A DNA stretch of 64,000 nucleotides from Dillenia suffruticosa (Eukaryota; Streptophyta; Magnoliopsida; Dilleniales; Dilleniaceae). Within the stretch, counting starts at the first letter, position 1; every line of letters begins with the position of its first letter. Shown here one piece after another: positions 45,017 to 57,300 of this stretch. Location: positions 15,960,039 to 16,024,038 of the forward strand of contig JAVTVX010000019.1 of the NCBI GenBank assembly GCA_033439265.1, in the 5' to 3' direction. The notes below the pieces were generated by a model. That model saw only the letters and a list, made by a program, of their open reading frames with translations, ran no database searches and had not been told where the DNA came from. A program made the translations under genes and the position numbers.

Positions 45017-46171
45017 GCATCTTTCATTCAAATAAAAAATAGAACACATTCTTGATAAAAAAAAAGTAATAATAACATGCTAAAAAATAGACACTGAATA
45101 ACAATTTATTGATAAAAGTTGAGAACTTATATTGTGATTGAATTAAATTTAAAAATTATTTGCAATTCGGTTTAAATATATTAAAAAAGATTTTGCATAA
45201 AGTTTTTATCAAACAGCGATAAATTTTAAATGGAAGAAAAGAAATGAAAATTGATTTATTTTTTTATTTGTTACAAATTCTTAGATCATTCTCCAATCTC
45301 AACTACAAAAATTTTTATCCTTTTATACCATAAAATCCTAATTTTGGGTTAGAAATATAATTACATTCGCATTTGAGGTCAATACGAAAGTTAGTATAAC
45401 GTGACCAACCAAATTTGTATCAAGTTTTATTTTATTTTTTATATTATTATTGTTGTTTCTTAGCTAACATTTAAAATTGTTGTATAAATAACGGTTTTAT
45501 ATGATTCTTGCTGTTCCGGACAAAGGTTTTTGTACTTATAGTTTAATTTAACTTTTAAACTTAGTTTTCTTGATCACTGTTGAACAAAAGTATTAAGCAA
45601 AATGTGTGAAAGAAAAAAAAAAAGTTAGTTCCTTCAACATGGTGCTAACTGCTTAATTCAAAATTTGATATTTATTCCAAAAAAAAGCAACTTATATTTT
45701 ACACTCTAAATTAGGATTAAAACCTTGCTATCAAAGGTGAGGATTTGTTCGGTTCAAATTTTTGGAACTCAAAACTAGTCTAATCAAATAATCAAAATTC
45801 AAAAATCAAATATAAAAAAATTAAAGTCAAAAATCAAACCTCAACTGATCGAAATATTTCGATTGGTTTGGTTCTATTAAGTTCATTTAAAAGAAAAAAA
45901 GCATGCACAATAGCAAACAATAAAAATTATAAAATTTAAGAATTCAACATAGCAAAAGTTTCTAAACGTCATTATTCATAATGGTATATAGGTTATATTT
46001 TGCTATATAATATATCTTTAGTCGGTTTGATCATTAATTTTCAAAATTGTCAATCATTCAAAAAATCAAAATTTTTAAAATTTAAAATAAAAAATCAATC
46101 AAAATATTATTTAGTTAAAACAGAATCAACTAAACCAATTCGATTCAACAAGTTTATTAGTTTTAAACCAA
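45017..46171. other. AT-rich intergenic stretch
   Basis: No gene or named repeat recognised. Many A runs and AATTTAAAAT words. Confidence 0.5.
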
Positions 46172-46176
46172 ATAAT

Positions 46177-46442
46177 TGTTATAAATCCTAAAAAATTTGA
46201 ATAGATGTCCGATATATACTAAGAAATATTTTAAAAAAATACACATGATGCCACTATTGCTAGTAGCAGTATCTTTTATATGTCAATATCATAATATAAA
46301 GATATCAAATTTCCATTTATGTATACATATCAAATTATATAAATACCCCATTTATAACTTTATTCTACATATATAAGAGAATAAAAAATTTCTCTATTTC
46401 TATTTTTTTCTCCTTTATTAATATTCGCTTTAATTTATAATA
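46177..46442 (+). repeat. 5' LTR of the old copia element
   Basis: TGTTATAAATCC... to ...TTTATAATA. Confidence 0.82.
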
Positions 46443-47439
46443 CGTTTTCAATACGAAACTCTATCCAACCGAGTATGAAGTTCTCATCAATGAAGAAGTT
46501 TTCTTTGGTATAAATTTTCTCTGACTTTTATTTATTATTTTGTATAGAGATTTTATTAAATATTATGAGTTTTCCAAAATATACTCTATGGTTGCAATCT
46601 AATCTAATCTTTCACATTAGAAAAAAAAACTATCATAGTTTTATTATGTTCATTTTTTCTTAGTTTAATATTCTTATTATCGATTAAGTACATAAGCGGA
46701 AAGTTAGATTTTGTGGGTTATAGGTCCAAAAGTCTTTTATGAGATGAAGATTTAGTATAACAGCGTCACATATTTTATCATTAAGTTTTTATTAAAGATA
46801 TATATATTTATTTTTTCTCATTTGTTATAGTTGATAATATCATACATTGCAAAACTTGAATTTGTGATTCTTAATATTATGAGGAAGAATAGAATTATTT
46901 ATCATAGGTGTTAGATACTCAGATGCATCTAGATACAATTGGAATTGAAAATACCATTAAAATAATTTGAAAAAAATAATAAATATAGAAAAGTATAATC
47001 ACCTGAAAATAGTTGTTCTTATAATGAAAAAGTTTTACGGAAAAAATATTATTGGAAAAGATATGTTAAAAAAATTCTCCACTTTTTATATTTCAAATTT
47101 GCTCCTACAGTAACAATATTGAAAAAGTGAATTCAAAATATCTTAAATTAATTTTATGTCCCATTGTAACTGAACAAAATATTATTGATGAAAAATCATA
47201 AAAATAACCTACTGGTCTTAGTTCATTCCCCAAAACGAATGTGATTAAATTTTGTTACGAATATGAAAAAAATTATGATTATAGTAATTATCATAATTAT
47301 ATAAATTTATCAAACCATCAGAAGTAATCATGCAAATTTATCACCATCAGAAGTGGGACAATAATGATGAAAAAAGACAAGATAAATTCTTTAAAGATTC
47401 CGAGAATATCCTGAAATTAATAAAATGCGAGAAAGATGA

Positions 47440-48235
47440 ATATCTCATTGATAGTATTGCGATGCATACAATATTCAAAAAATAAGAATCACTTCTCTTC
47501 CTTGAAGTTGAGAGAAATAACTGTTAATACTATAAGTGGTAGTGCGAAATTAATTGAAACCACTAATAGAGCACAAATATGTATCCCTGAAAGAAAATTG
47601 ACCATTTGATTAGCGATGAGAGTGTCCAAAATAAACTTCTTAAAAGTTACTAGAATATAATTATATTTTATTTTAAACGTATTGAATTTTAAAATATTTG
47701 TTATGTTTAAATATTATCGATATATTTATTTTAAATAAATATATTTTTATCACAAAAATAAATTTTTAGAATTCACTAATATTAATATTGTCATGAATTC
47801 TAAAACATTATCTATTTATCGAAAATCATAGATATTCCCTTAGTTTGATTCACAATGAATGGTGGAGAAATATGTCATATAGATAGTGCCATTATATTAA
47901 AAAAATAAGAAATATTTTTTTAATATGATAATGCAAAAGACCAATATTAATACTATATGTGTTAGTACAAAATTGATAAAAATCTCCAAAAGAGTTAACG
48001 TATTTTTGTCTAGAGGAACTAAATTTGAAAGTGATGAAATATTCTACTCTCCAAGGTCTAAGAGAAATTTATTGAGTTTTAAACATATCTGCAGAAATAT
48101 GTATCATATTGATACAACAAGTAAAGGAAATGTTGAATCCTTTCTATTACGTGTATATGTCTCTGGTCTGTATTACAGATACATTAATGTAAGAGAAGTA
48201 TATACAATAGTAAACTAGAGATTTACTAAATTAAA
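47440..48235 (+). pseudogene. Old copia protease region, partly duplicated
   Basis: Two protease-like starts are present. The first near 47448 reads LIDSIAMHTIFKK, followed by NTISGSAKLIETTNRA near 47527. The second near 47893 reads HIDSAIILKK, followed by NTICVSTKLIKISKRVNVFLSRGTKF and SPRSKRNLLSFKHI (open frame 47925-48218). Neither has the normal DSG/DSA-T active-site wording intact. About 300 bp of AT-rich DNA separates them. Confidence 0.7.
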
Positions 48236-48239
48236 TGAT

Positions 48240-49120
48240 TTTATTATTTGACATGACTGGTTGGACCATCCTAGATCAATAATGATACGAAAAATTATAA
48301 ATAATTCATATGGACATTTTTTGAAGAACCAGAAAATTGTTCAATCTAATGAATTTACTCGTATTATTTGCTCTCAAAGTAAATTAATTGCGAGACCATC
48401 ACCAACTAAAATAAATTATAAGTCTCTTGAATTTTTGAAACAAATATATAGAAATATTTGTGGACTTATACACCCACCATGTGGATCATTTAAATATTTT
48501 ATAGTTTAATTGATGCATCGGCTAGGTGATCACATATATCATTATTATTAACTCGCAATCTGACATTTGTGAGATTACTTGTTCACTTAATTATATTATG
48601 AGTACATTTTCCAAATTATCCTATTAAGAAAATTCATCGTGATAATACCGGTGAATTTACATTTCAAAGTTTTGATAAATATTGTATATCGATTGGAATA
48701 AGTGTAGAACATTTTATAACATATGCTTACACTCAAAATGGTCTAAAAGAATCACTTATTAAGCGTATTCAATTCATTGTAAAACCATGGCTTATGAGAG
48801 CTAAATTAATAGTTTTTGCTTATAGACATGCTGTTTTACACACAACAACACTTATTCGCACTCGACCAACAAATAGTAATAATTTCTCCCAATTACATTT
48901 GGTTTATGGTTAGGAACCAAATGTCTCCAATTTGAAGATTTTTGGATGTGCAATATATATCACTATTTCTCCGCTACAACGAACTAAGATAAGATGTCAA
49001 ACGAAATTGAGAATATATGTGGGGGATGAATCTCCATAAATATATTGAACCCATTTCGTTTTGTTGATTATCATTTTGACAAGTTTGTTTTCCCAACATT
49101 AGGGGGAGAAAAAAATAAAC
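48240..49120 (+). pseudogene. Old copia integrase remnant
   Basis: The zinc region starts near 48256 (WLDHPRSIMIRKIINNSYGH) in an otherwise open block to 48509. The core follows as LIDASAR, then KKIHRDNTGEFTFQSFDKYC near 48628 and YTQNGLKESLIKRIQF near 48731. The C-terminal copia block VSNLKIFGCAIYITISPLQRTKI lies near 48930-48990. Confidence 0.85.
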
Positions 49121-49639
49121 AGTCTGAAAATAAAGTCAATTGGAATGAATCATCATTATTTTGATCCTTGATCAAAGCAATGTGAATTGGAAGTTCAAAA
49201 ATTGATTAATTTTCATTTACAAATTTTAGCAAATCAATTATAAGACACATTTACAAACCATAAAAGAATGACTAATTCATATATTCCGACTATTAATACT
49301 CCCATTACAATTGATATTCCAAAAAAAAACAACATAATATTGCTAATGAGTTAAAAAACGCGTGCAAAACGTGGTAAACCAATTGATTTTAAAGATAAAA
49401 ATTCTCAAGATAGAAAAGAAGTAAAGAAATTAAATGATCTAAACGAGATTATTGCATGTCTTAAAGATATACTAGTCATGGATAATGTTCCAGAAGAATA
49501 TCAAATAGCTAAAAGATATTGATAATTATAAGATCTCAATAATTTATGTTATAGTTGGAGAAATATAAAACGAAAATAATATTAATATTAATGACATTTT
49601 TGCATACCATGTAACAATTAGTATTGAGAATGAAAATGA

Positions 49640-50990
49640 GGATTTTGAGCCAAGATCTATTGAAAAATGCAAGTATAAACATGATTGGCCAAAACAGAAA
49701 GATACAATTGAGACAGAATTGAAATCGCTTGACAAAAGAAATATTTTCAAACCAATAGTCTATATACCTATTGGTGTAGAACAATTGGGATACAATCGGA
49801 TTTGTGTGCGAAAATGAAATGAGAAATGTGAAATTATGAGATACAAAACATGTTTAGTTGTATAAGGATTTCGTAAAAATTCGGTATCGATTATGATGCG
49901 ACATATTCTCTTATGGTGAATGTGACTACCTTTCGATTTTTAATAAGTCTGACTATACAAAAGAAATTCAATTTATTTTTAATGAAAATCGTTTCAACTT
50001 ATTTGTATGACCTACTAGATAATGACAATTATATAAAACTCATAGAAAGATTTAAATTGCCAGAAAATATAATTTAGGTTCTTGAAAATATTACTCAATT
50101 AAATTAAATAAATTCTTATATGAATTAAAACAATCTGATTGCATATGATATAATTTACTTAGTGAGTATTTGTTAAAGGAGATATATAAGAATGATCCTC
50201 TTTGTCCATACATTTTTATAAAAAGATCTGAATGCGATTTTGTTATTATTGCAAGATACGTTGACTATTTGAATATCATTGAAATTCTTGAAGAGCTTTT
50301 AAAAGTAGTAGAATGATTGAATAAACAATTTGAAATGAAAGATTTTGGAAAGATAAAATTTTATTTTGGTTACAAATAGAAAATTTAAAATACTAAATTT
50401 TTATGCATCAAACAACTTATAAAGAACAAGTGCTAAAACGATTTTATATGAACAAAACACATCTGTTGAACACCCCGATGGTTGTGAGGTCATTTAATGT
50501 AAATAAAGACCCTTTTTTATCTTGAGAAAATAATGAGAAGATTCTTGATTCTAAAGTATCATACTTAAGTGTAATCGAAACACTTATGTATCTCGCTAGT
50601 CATATACACATGATATATTATTCTCCATCAACTTATTAGTGAGATATAGTTTTTTTCCAACCCGAAAATTTTTGAGTGGGGTTAAATATATATTTGGTTA
50701 CCTATAAGATACAAAAGACATAGGTCTATATTTTCCTAAATTATCCAAAATAGATTTGATTGGTTTTGCAGATATAGGGTATCTATTTGATCCTCATAAT
50801 ACTCGATCACAAGCTAGATATGTGTTCACATATGGTAGCATCATAATTTCATGGCATTCTATAAAATAAATAATAGTAACTATATTCTCTGATCATACTA
50901 AAATTTTGGCAATCTATAAAACTAGTCGCGAATGCGTATGGTTAATATCCATGATTCGGTATATACGAGGAGTTTGTGGTTTATTTTCAG
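49640..50990 (+). pseudogene. Old copia reverse transcriptase and RNase H remnant
   Basis: Recognisable blocks are YDATYSLMVNVTTFRFLISL near 49890, LYDLLDNDNYIKLIERFKLPE near 50004-50064, and the catalytic region DFVIIARYVDYLNIIEILEEL near 50236-50299, where the second Asp of YVDD is Tyr. RNase H is seen near 50757-50870 (GFADIGYLFDPHNTRSQARYVFTYG). Confidence 0.85.
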
Positions 50991-51401
50991 GAAAAAAAGA
51001 TATTGACAATCTCATATGAGGATATTGTAGCATGTATTACCTAACTCAACGAAGGATATGTCTAAAATGATAGAATAAAATATATTTTATTAAATTTTTT
51101 TTTACCTATAAATTTAAAAAAAATGATGATATGGATGTTCAATAAATTCGATCAAGTGAAAATTTAGAAATTTATTTACGAACTCTTTGTCGACTGCTAT
51201 CTTTACAATATTGATGAAAGGAATCAGAATGCATCAATTGAAAGATCTAAAGGGATATTTTAAATAGGGAGAATAAGTACATCTTCAAACACTTTGAATA
51301 GTATATTTTTTTTCCTTCACTAAATTGTTTTGTTCCATTGGATTTTTCCTAGTAAAGGTTTAACGAGACCTATTATTTATATAATAGACATCCAAGGGAA
51401 G

Positions 51402-51693
51402 TGTTACAAAATCCCTAGAGAATTTGGATGGATATTCAATATATGAAAAATAAAAATTTTAGAAAAATACACATGATGTCAATATTACTATTAACGGTAT
51501 TTTTTATATGTCAATATTATAATATGAAAATATCACATATTTAAGAGAATACGTGACTTTCATTTATACATATATCCTAAATTATATAAATACCCCCCTT
51601 GTAATTTTATTTTACATATATAAGGGAATAAGAAAATTTTCTCTTTCTCTTCCTATTTTAATTTTTTATTAATATTTGTTTTAGTTTATAACA
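51402..51693 (+). repeat. 3' LTR of the old copia element
   Basis: TGTTACAAAATCCC... to ...TTTATAACA. Pairs with 46177-46442. Confidence 0.82.
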
Positions 51694-51698
51694 ATAAT

Positions 51699-51983
51699 GA
51701 TTATATTTTTTTAATCCGCGGCCTACTCGGAATTTTCCTAATTTGGAGAAAAATTGAAGTAATTTACTTTTAAATATTGCCAAACTAAATATTAATTAAT
51801 TAACGAGAGAAAAATATTGTCGTGCACTGGTTTTGCTTCTCTCTCTATCTCTCTTTCTTTCTTATATATTAGAAAGCTGAAAAAGGAGGAGAGAGAAAGT
51901 AAAAAAAAATAAATAAAAAACCTAGACTCTTTCCATTGAGAGATTGAGTTGTCTGAGATACTTGAAGTTCTTAAGACGACAAG
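51699..51983 (+). promoter_or_regulatory. Promoter and 5' UTR of the PRPP synthetase gene
   Basis: The only room for a core promoter is the ~285 bp between the old copia element and the ATG. A TATATATTA element lies at 51864-51872, preceded by a CT-rich tract and followed by a GA-rich leader (AAAAAGGAGGAGAGAGAAAG). More distal control, if any, would lie within the retroelement. Confidence 0.5.
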
Positions 51984-54278
51984 ATGACGACCTCTCTGCT
52001 CTACACTCCGCCTTCTGGCTTTTCCTCTGCTTCTACTTGTTCAAGCATCTGCTCTTCCAGGTCCTTTTCTTCTCTCTCTTCGTTGCCTTTCGCGCTTCGC
52101 AGTTCCCGCTTTAGAACTCTCACTGTAAGTTCATTTTTTCCATCCTCAACTTTTGTGCAATTGCTCGTTCATGAAATTCCAATTGGAATTAGAATCATTC
52201 TAGGGTTTGGTTTTCCAGAGGTGTAATTTGCTGGAACCGTTGAAGTATGCGAATGGAAAGCCATGCATCCCAGTAGTGATTAACGAACCTACCCTCCCTG
52301 GTTTCTTGACCTCTAGAAGCACTTTGGAACACTCGCCCAGTAACAATGAAACTAGGCTTCGGATTTTTTCCGGCACCGCAAATCCTGCACTTGCCCAGGT
52401 AATTTCCATTTTCACTAATCCCTCATAACTTTTGACCTTTACCCTTATGTTGATTCACATAAGAGATAGACAGGCCATGATGAAATTACGGAAGTGGACT
52501 CTCTGCTTCTTCACCCGGTGGTTCCTCTTTGCTTATTCTTGAACAAAAGTTACAGAATTAACTATTGGGTTTTGTACCTTATTAGTGGTTTTGACTGATG
52601 ATAGATTGTTGTTAGCTTTGTAATTTTTACTTAGTTGTATGACTGACATTAAGTGTTGTACAAATGAAATAAAATGGTTGAATCTCATTTCAATATCGAA
52701 CTTTGATTGGGGGGGGGGGGTGGAAGAGGCAACAGTTTTCTAGCTTCGTGTTTAAACAATCAAGTTGATGTTTTCAGATATGTCATACAGGGCCCAAAGT
52801 TAAAGTAAGATAAACAGATTACCTTAGTTCTAAGTCAATCGGCAATGAGATAAGTTGATGTTGATCTCTATGGTTAACTTTCTGTTAAAACTGCGTATTG
52901 TTTGAGCCAAGCCCTAGTTTCTAGAGTTTGCTTGGTCAATCTTGAGGAAATGGTTATGAGGTTGTTGGAGTAAAAAGTGTTGTTACATATAAGAAATGGA
53001 AAAAAAAACAATCATTCATGCAGGAAGGATTCATTCTTGGATGTGAAATAAATCTTTAGCATATTCGTTAAAAAAAAAAAGAAATAAATCCTTAGGGCAG
53101 TCCTTGGGTCTTGGAATTATAATATTCTTATGAGAGTTTGTGCCTCCTTGGTCTCCCTGTGCTTTCTTGTCAACGATCATTTTCTTTTTTCCATGATTAG
53201 ATGAATTGGTCCTTTGTTTTTCTTCTTGGCAATTTTCAAGTTGATTAGTTCATTGTCCAAGCTAAATATTAGGTTATTATGCTATCATCAGTATATATTT
53301 TCGGTGGAAGGAATTTGTATTTAGGGAGGTCAATTTTTCATCCTTATTTTTGTAGTGAGGCTTGTAAAGATAATAAGATTTAGTTAATCAAATCATCCTT
53401 ACAAATTTGTGCTGTAATTTGTATGTGGTTCATGATTATCCATTCACACGGTGAAGTTTAGTTGATTGGGAGTGTTTCAGTTGCTAATTTTTGTAATTGC
53501 TACTCTTACCATGTATCTGTTAGTAGCTATAAAGCATCAAGACTTCAAAATGCAAACAGTATCCATATTTGACAATACTTATCACACACTTGCTGGACAC
53601 ATGTTCAATAAACCAAGTATCATGTTCAATTTTCAATTACTCTTTAAACATTGGCCATTTGTTAAACACTTTCTTGGACACCTCTAAGATGCTTGGAACA
53701 ATCTAGACATTTTATGTAATTGTCAGTAATATAATTCAAGTAAGTCTATTGTTGAAGTTATATACCAATGTATCGCATTGATACACTTGAAGTTGCTCAT
53801 TGGAGGAGAAGATCCTCTTCTTTTGCACTTGCAATGGGTGACGGCAAGCTTTGATCTCCTAAATTGTTGGCTTCGAGTGGTGTGAGGATTTGTACAGCCA
53901 GAACTAGAAGAATAGATTTTAGGATGTTCCCTATTGCCATGTTTTGTATAATTTGAAGGGAATGAAATAGACGGATTGTTGAGGGGCGTGGAGAAACCTT
54001 TAGGGTGTTTGTGGATAACTTTCTTAAATGCTTGCACCTTTTATTGCTGACCAAGTTCTTTGAATCTTTTGTAGAGGTTGTTGGTTTTGCAGATTCCTTG
54101 CCCTCTTGGGTATATAGCACCTCCTTGGTGCTCTTGTTTTGTTTTTGTTGCTATGAATTCTTTTTATTTCTTCTCTGATAAAAAAATACTAATGCTGCAT
54201 TGAAGACTAAATTTTAATAATAAACATGTTTGAACTAAATTCTAATAATAAATGCATTTGAACTGATCATTATGATAC

Positions 54279-54318
<40 letters not shown>

Positions 54319-57300
54319 GCTAAAGAGGCAATATTTATAGGTAAAACTTTTTATCATTATATGCATTTATAGGTATATAAATAAACATACCAATATCTTA
54401 GTGTTATATTGTCTGTCCATTTGTGTCCTTTCACTCTCCTTGTGTTTGTTTTGTGTTTCACAAATTAGGAGTACATGCTACTTAATTCAATCCATTGACC
54501 AACTGAAAATCTACTCGTGGAGTTACTTCCCTTGGAGACCTTAGTATATGGGGATAAAGAGTAAGATTATTCCCCATTGTATGACTGTTGCATTAGCTAG
54601 CTTATCTAGTTTTTGGGAAAAGAGGTTATATTTTCAAATCCCTGGAATCAAAAAGAAAGATTGTAATGAGCTTTTTTTTTTTTTTTTTTGGTGATAGCAA
54701 GAAAGATTACAATATTAAGAAGAAGTTGATTATTTAAGAAAATATTAAGAAATTCATTATGCCATTTGTGTCTGACATGTATCGTGCATTCCATACCCAT
54801 TGTAATCACAACTTTCATTTGAAGTGTCTGTTCTTACAATGTTGTTGCTGAAGTTTTCCTCTTTATAGAACCATCATTAGACGAAATGAACCTTTATGTT
54901 ACTGCTTATTAGCTTCCCGTGTTGTTGGTTCATTGTCCAAGCTGCAGATTAGGTTACTCTGTTGTCATCAGTACCATCAGTTCCTCCCACTGAAGAATCT
55001 TGTATCTAGGAACAATGCTTTTCTCCTAATTTGTGCAAATTATCCATCATCTCATAGGGCTGATGAAGCTTAAGTTTATCAACTTGGATCTGCAAATTTA
55101 TGCTTAAAGTAAGTTGTCCGTGATATCATAGTCCTGATTAATCATAGGGTAACCTGATTCTTTGTATGATGGGGTGCATTGAGAGAGTTTCGGTTCCTAA
55201 TCTTTAAAGTTTTAACTTCATACCATGAGTTTATTTCGTAATATTGGCTAACTAGTTGAAACTTATGATAACTGCAAAGCTATTTGTGCAAGTTATTTTC
55301 CCATAAAGGCCTTTAATTTACAGAGATTGAACGAGAGATTATTTAGCAATGTGTAATATTGCATTTTCTAGCTAGCTTACTTGAACAGTCAAAAATTTTA
55401 GCTGATCTGCTTTCATTTTCTTGATAGGAAATTGCATGCTATATGGGTCTTGAACTTGGGAAGATTAAGATTAAACGTTTTGCTGATGGGGAAATATATG
55501 TTCAACTGCAAGAAAGTGTCAGGGGGTGTGATGTGTATCTGGTGCAACCAACATGTCCTCCTGCAAATGAGAACCTTATGGAGCTTTTGATAATGATTGA
55601 TGCTTGTCGGAGGGCATCAGCTAAAAATATCACTGCAGTTATTCCATATTTTGGATATGCAAGAGCTGACCGCAAGGTAAATTTTCCTCGAGTTGAGCGC
55701 AAAGATTTCATGTTATACTTACAGATGTCATCACTGAATACCCTGGGAGGGATTAATTTATTAGATGCCCAACGTATAGGACTCTATTTATTGTTAATGT
55801 GATGGGAGATATGAAGTATGTCTTATGCTATTGATTACGTGAGATATTTCACTAGATAATCTCTCTGCTAAGATAGGGCTTATTACTCTTGTGTGTATTT
55901 ATCCCATAATTGATGATTACAAGAACATTTTCTGTGGAAACTGTTCTAGTCAGTGAAGTTGACATTTATGTTGATGCGAACACCATGTATGGAAAAACTA
56001 ATATTTATGAAACTTTTTCTATTTTGGACGGGGAGGCATAAAATCATCTGTATGCAGCTCACAATGTCTTCCAAACTAAAGTTTCTTTAGATACAGTTAA
56101 AAGGCAAGCAAGTTTATGTACTACATGCAGTTCAGTTGCAATTTTTTGTGTATAACTTTATTGGTGTCTTCAGACACAAGGACGTGAATCCATTGCAGCC
56201 AAACTGGTAGCAAATTTAATTACAGAAGCAGGTGCAAACCGTGTCCTTGCTTGTGATCTTCACTCAGGACAGTCCATGGGTTATTTTGATATTCCTGTGG
56301 ATCACGTATATGGTCAGGTATACCCTGCACTTTAGGCGCCTCTTTCAACGAGGATCTCACGTAATTAAAACTGTTATGAGATGCCTGGATTCAGTAACAG
56401 TGGTGTATAGCCTAGAGTAATTATGCCAGAACTAATGACGGTACTTTGGTTATTGCATATGTAGCCTGTGATACTTGATTACCTTGCAAGCAAAACAATA
56501 TGCTCCGATGATTTGGTTGTGGTCTCGCCAGATGTTGGAGGAGTTGCAAGGGCTCGTGCTTTTGCAAAAAAATTATCTGATGCACCTTTGGCCATAGTGG
56601 ATAAAAGACGTCATGGACACAATGTAGCAGAGGTGAGTTACACTATGATTTTTTTGATTAAGGTTCCTGCCATCCTTGCTTACACTTTTGATGTTCTTCC
56701 TACATGCTACTAGCCTTCCTTTGGACTTAGTTTGTAAAGTCTGATCATTTGATTAATCTGATGATTTGGTTAATCTGTTCTTAGTTGTTTTGTCTATGAC
56801 TATGACTTTTTGCTTGCCTGCTTTCTTGAGAAGATAGCAAGACACTGACATGTTAATCTCATTATTGCTCATTTGTATTAAAGTGGTATCCTTTAAATCT
56901 CAGTGGCACATGTGACTTCGCAGGTGATGAATTTGATTGGTGATGTAAAAGGAAAAGTAGCTGTCATGGTTGATGATATGATTGATACTGCTGGTGAGTT
57001 TATTTTGCTATGTTGATTAATGAGATTTTCTCAATGATCGCAAAATAAATGCTACATATTGTTTCAACATTACCATCATAAATTACATGATTGGTGTTTC
57101 TTGCCATGCTCCCGAATTGTAGGTCTCTCTAGTTCTCAGTTTTTCTTAAGTAATTGCCCAGAACACATTCAAAATAGAACAGTTACCTATGAATTATGCA
57201 AATGAGGCTTTGCATTTGTGTTTCCAAACTACTGTTTGGAATAATTCTCTATGTAATAGGAGCTTTGAGAGTCAAGGCATGGACTTTGGATAGTTCAAGC

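Larger units (their letters stand above)
46177..51693 (+). mobile_element. Very old Ty1/copia element
   Basis: Target duplication ATAAT at 46172-46176 and 51694-51698. LTRs of 266 bp (46177-46442) and 292 bp (51402-51693) still align over their length (for example AAAATACACATGATG, ATATGTCAATAT) but differ heavily. Interior remnants in copia order are protease, integrase, reverse transcriptase and RNase H, all with many stops. A purine tract CCAAGGGAAG precedes the 3' LTR. Gag has no clear remnant. Downstream of the 5' LTR the text CGTTTTCAATACG lacks a tRNA 3'-end match, so the priming site is unclear. Confidence 0.88.

Noticed and set aside
38022-45021. Target duplication of the Tat-type element
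   Set aside because: AGATA and GCATC do not match convincingly; the insertion is too old or its ends were altered.
53723-54120. Two overlapping ~105-codon minus-strand frames in intron 2 of PRPP synthetase
   Set aside because: No recognised relatives, both frames equally open, and located within an intron; possibly an old retroelement scrap but not supportable.
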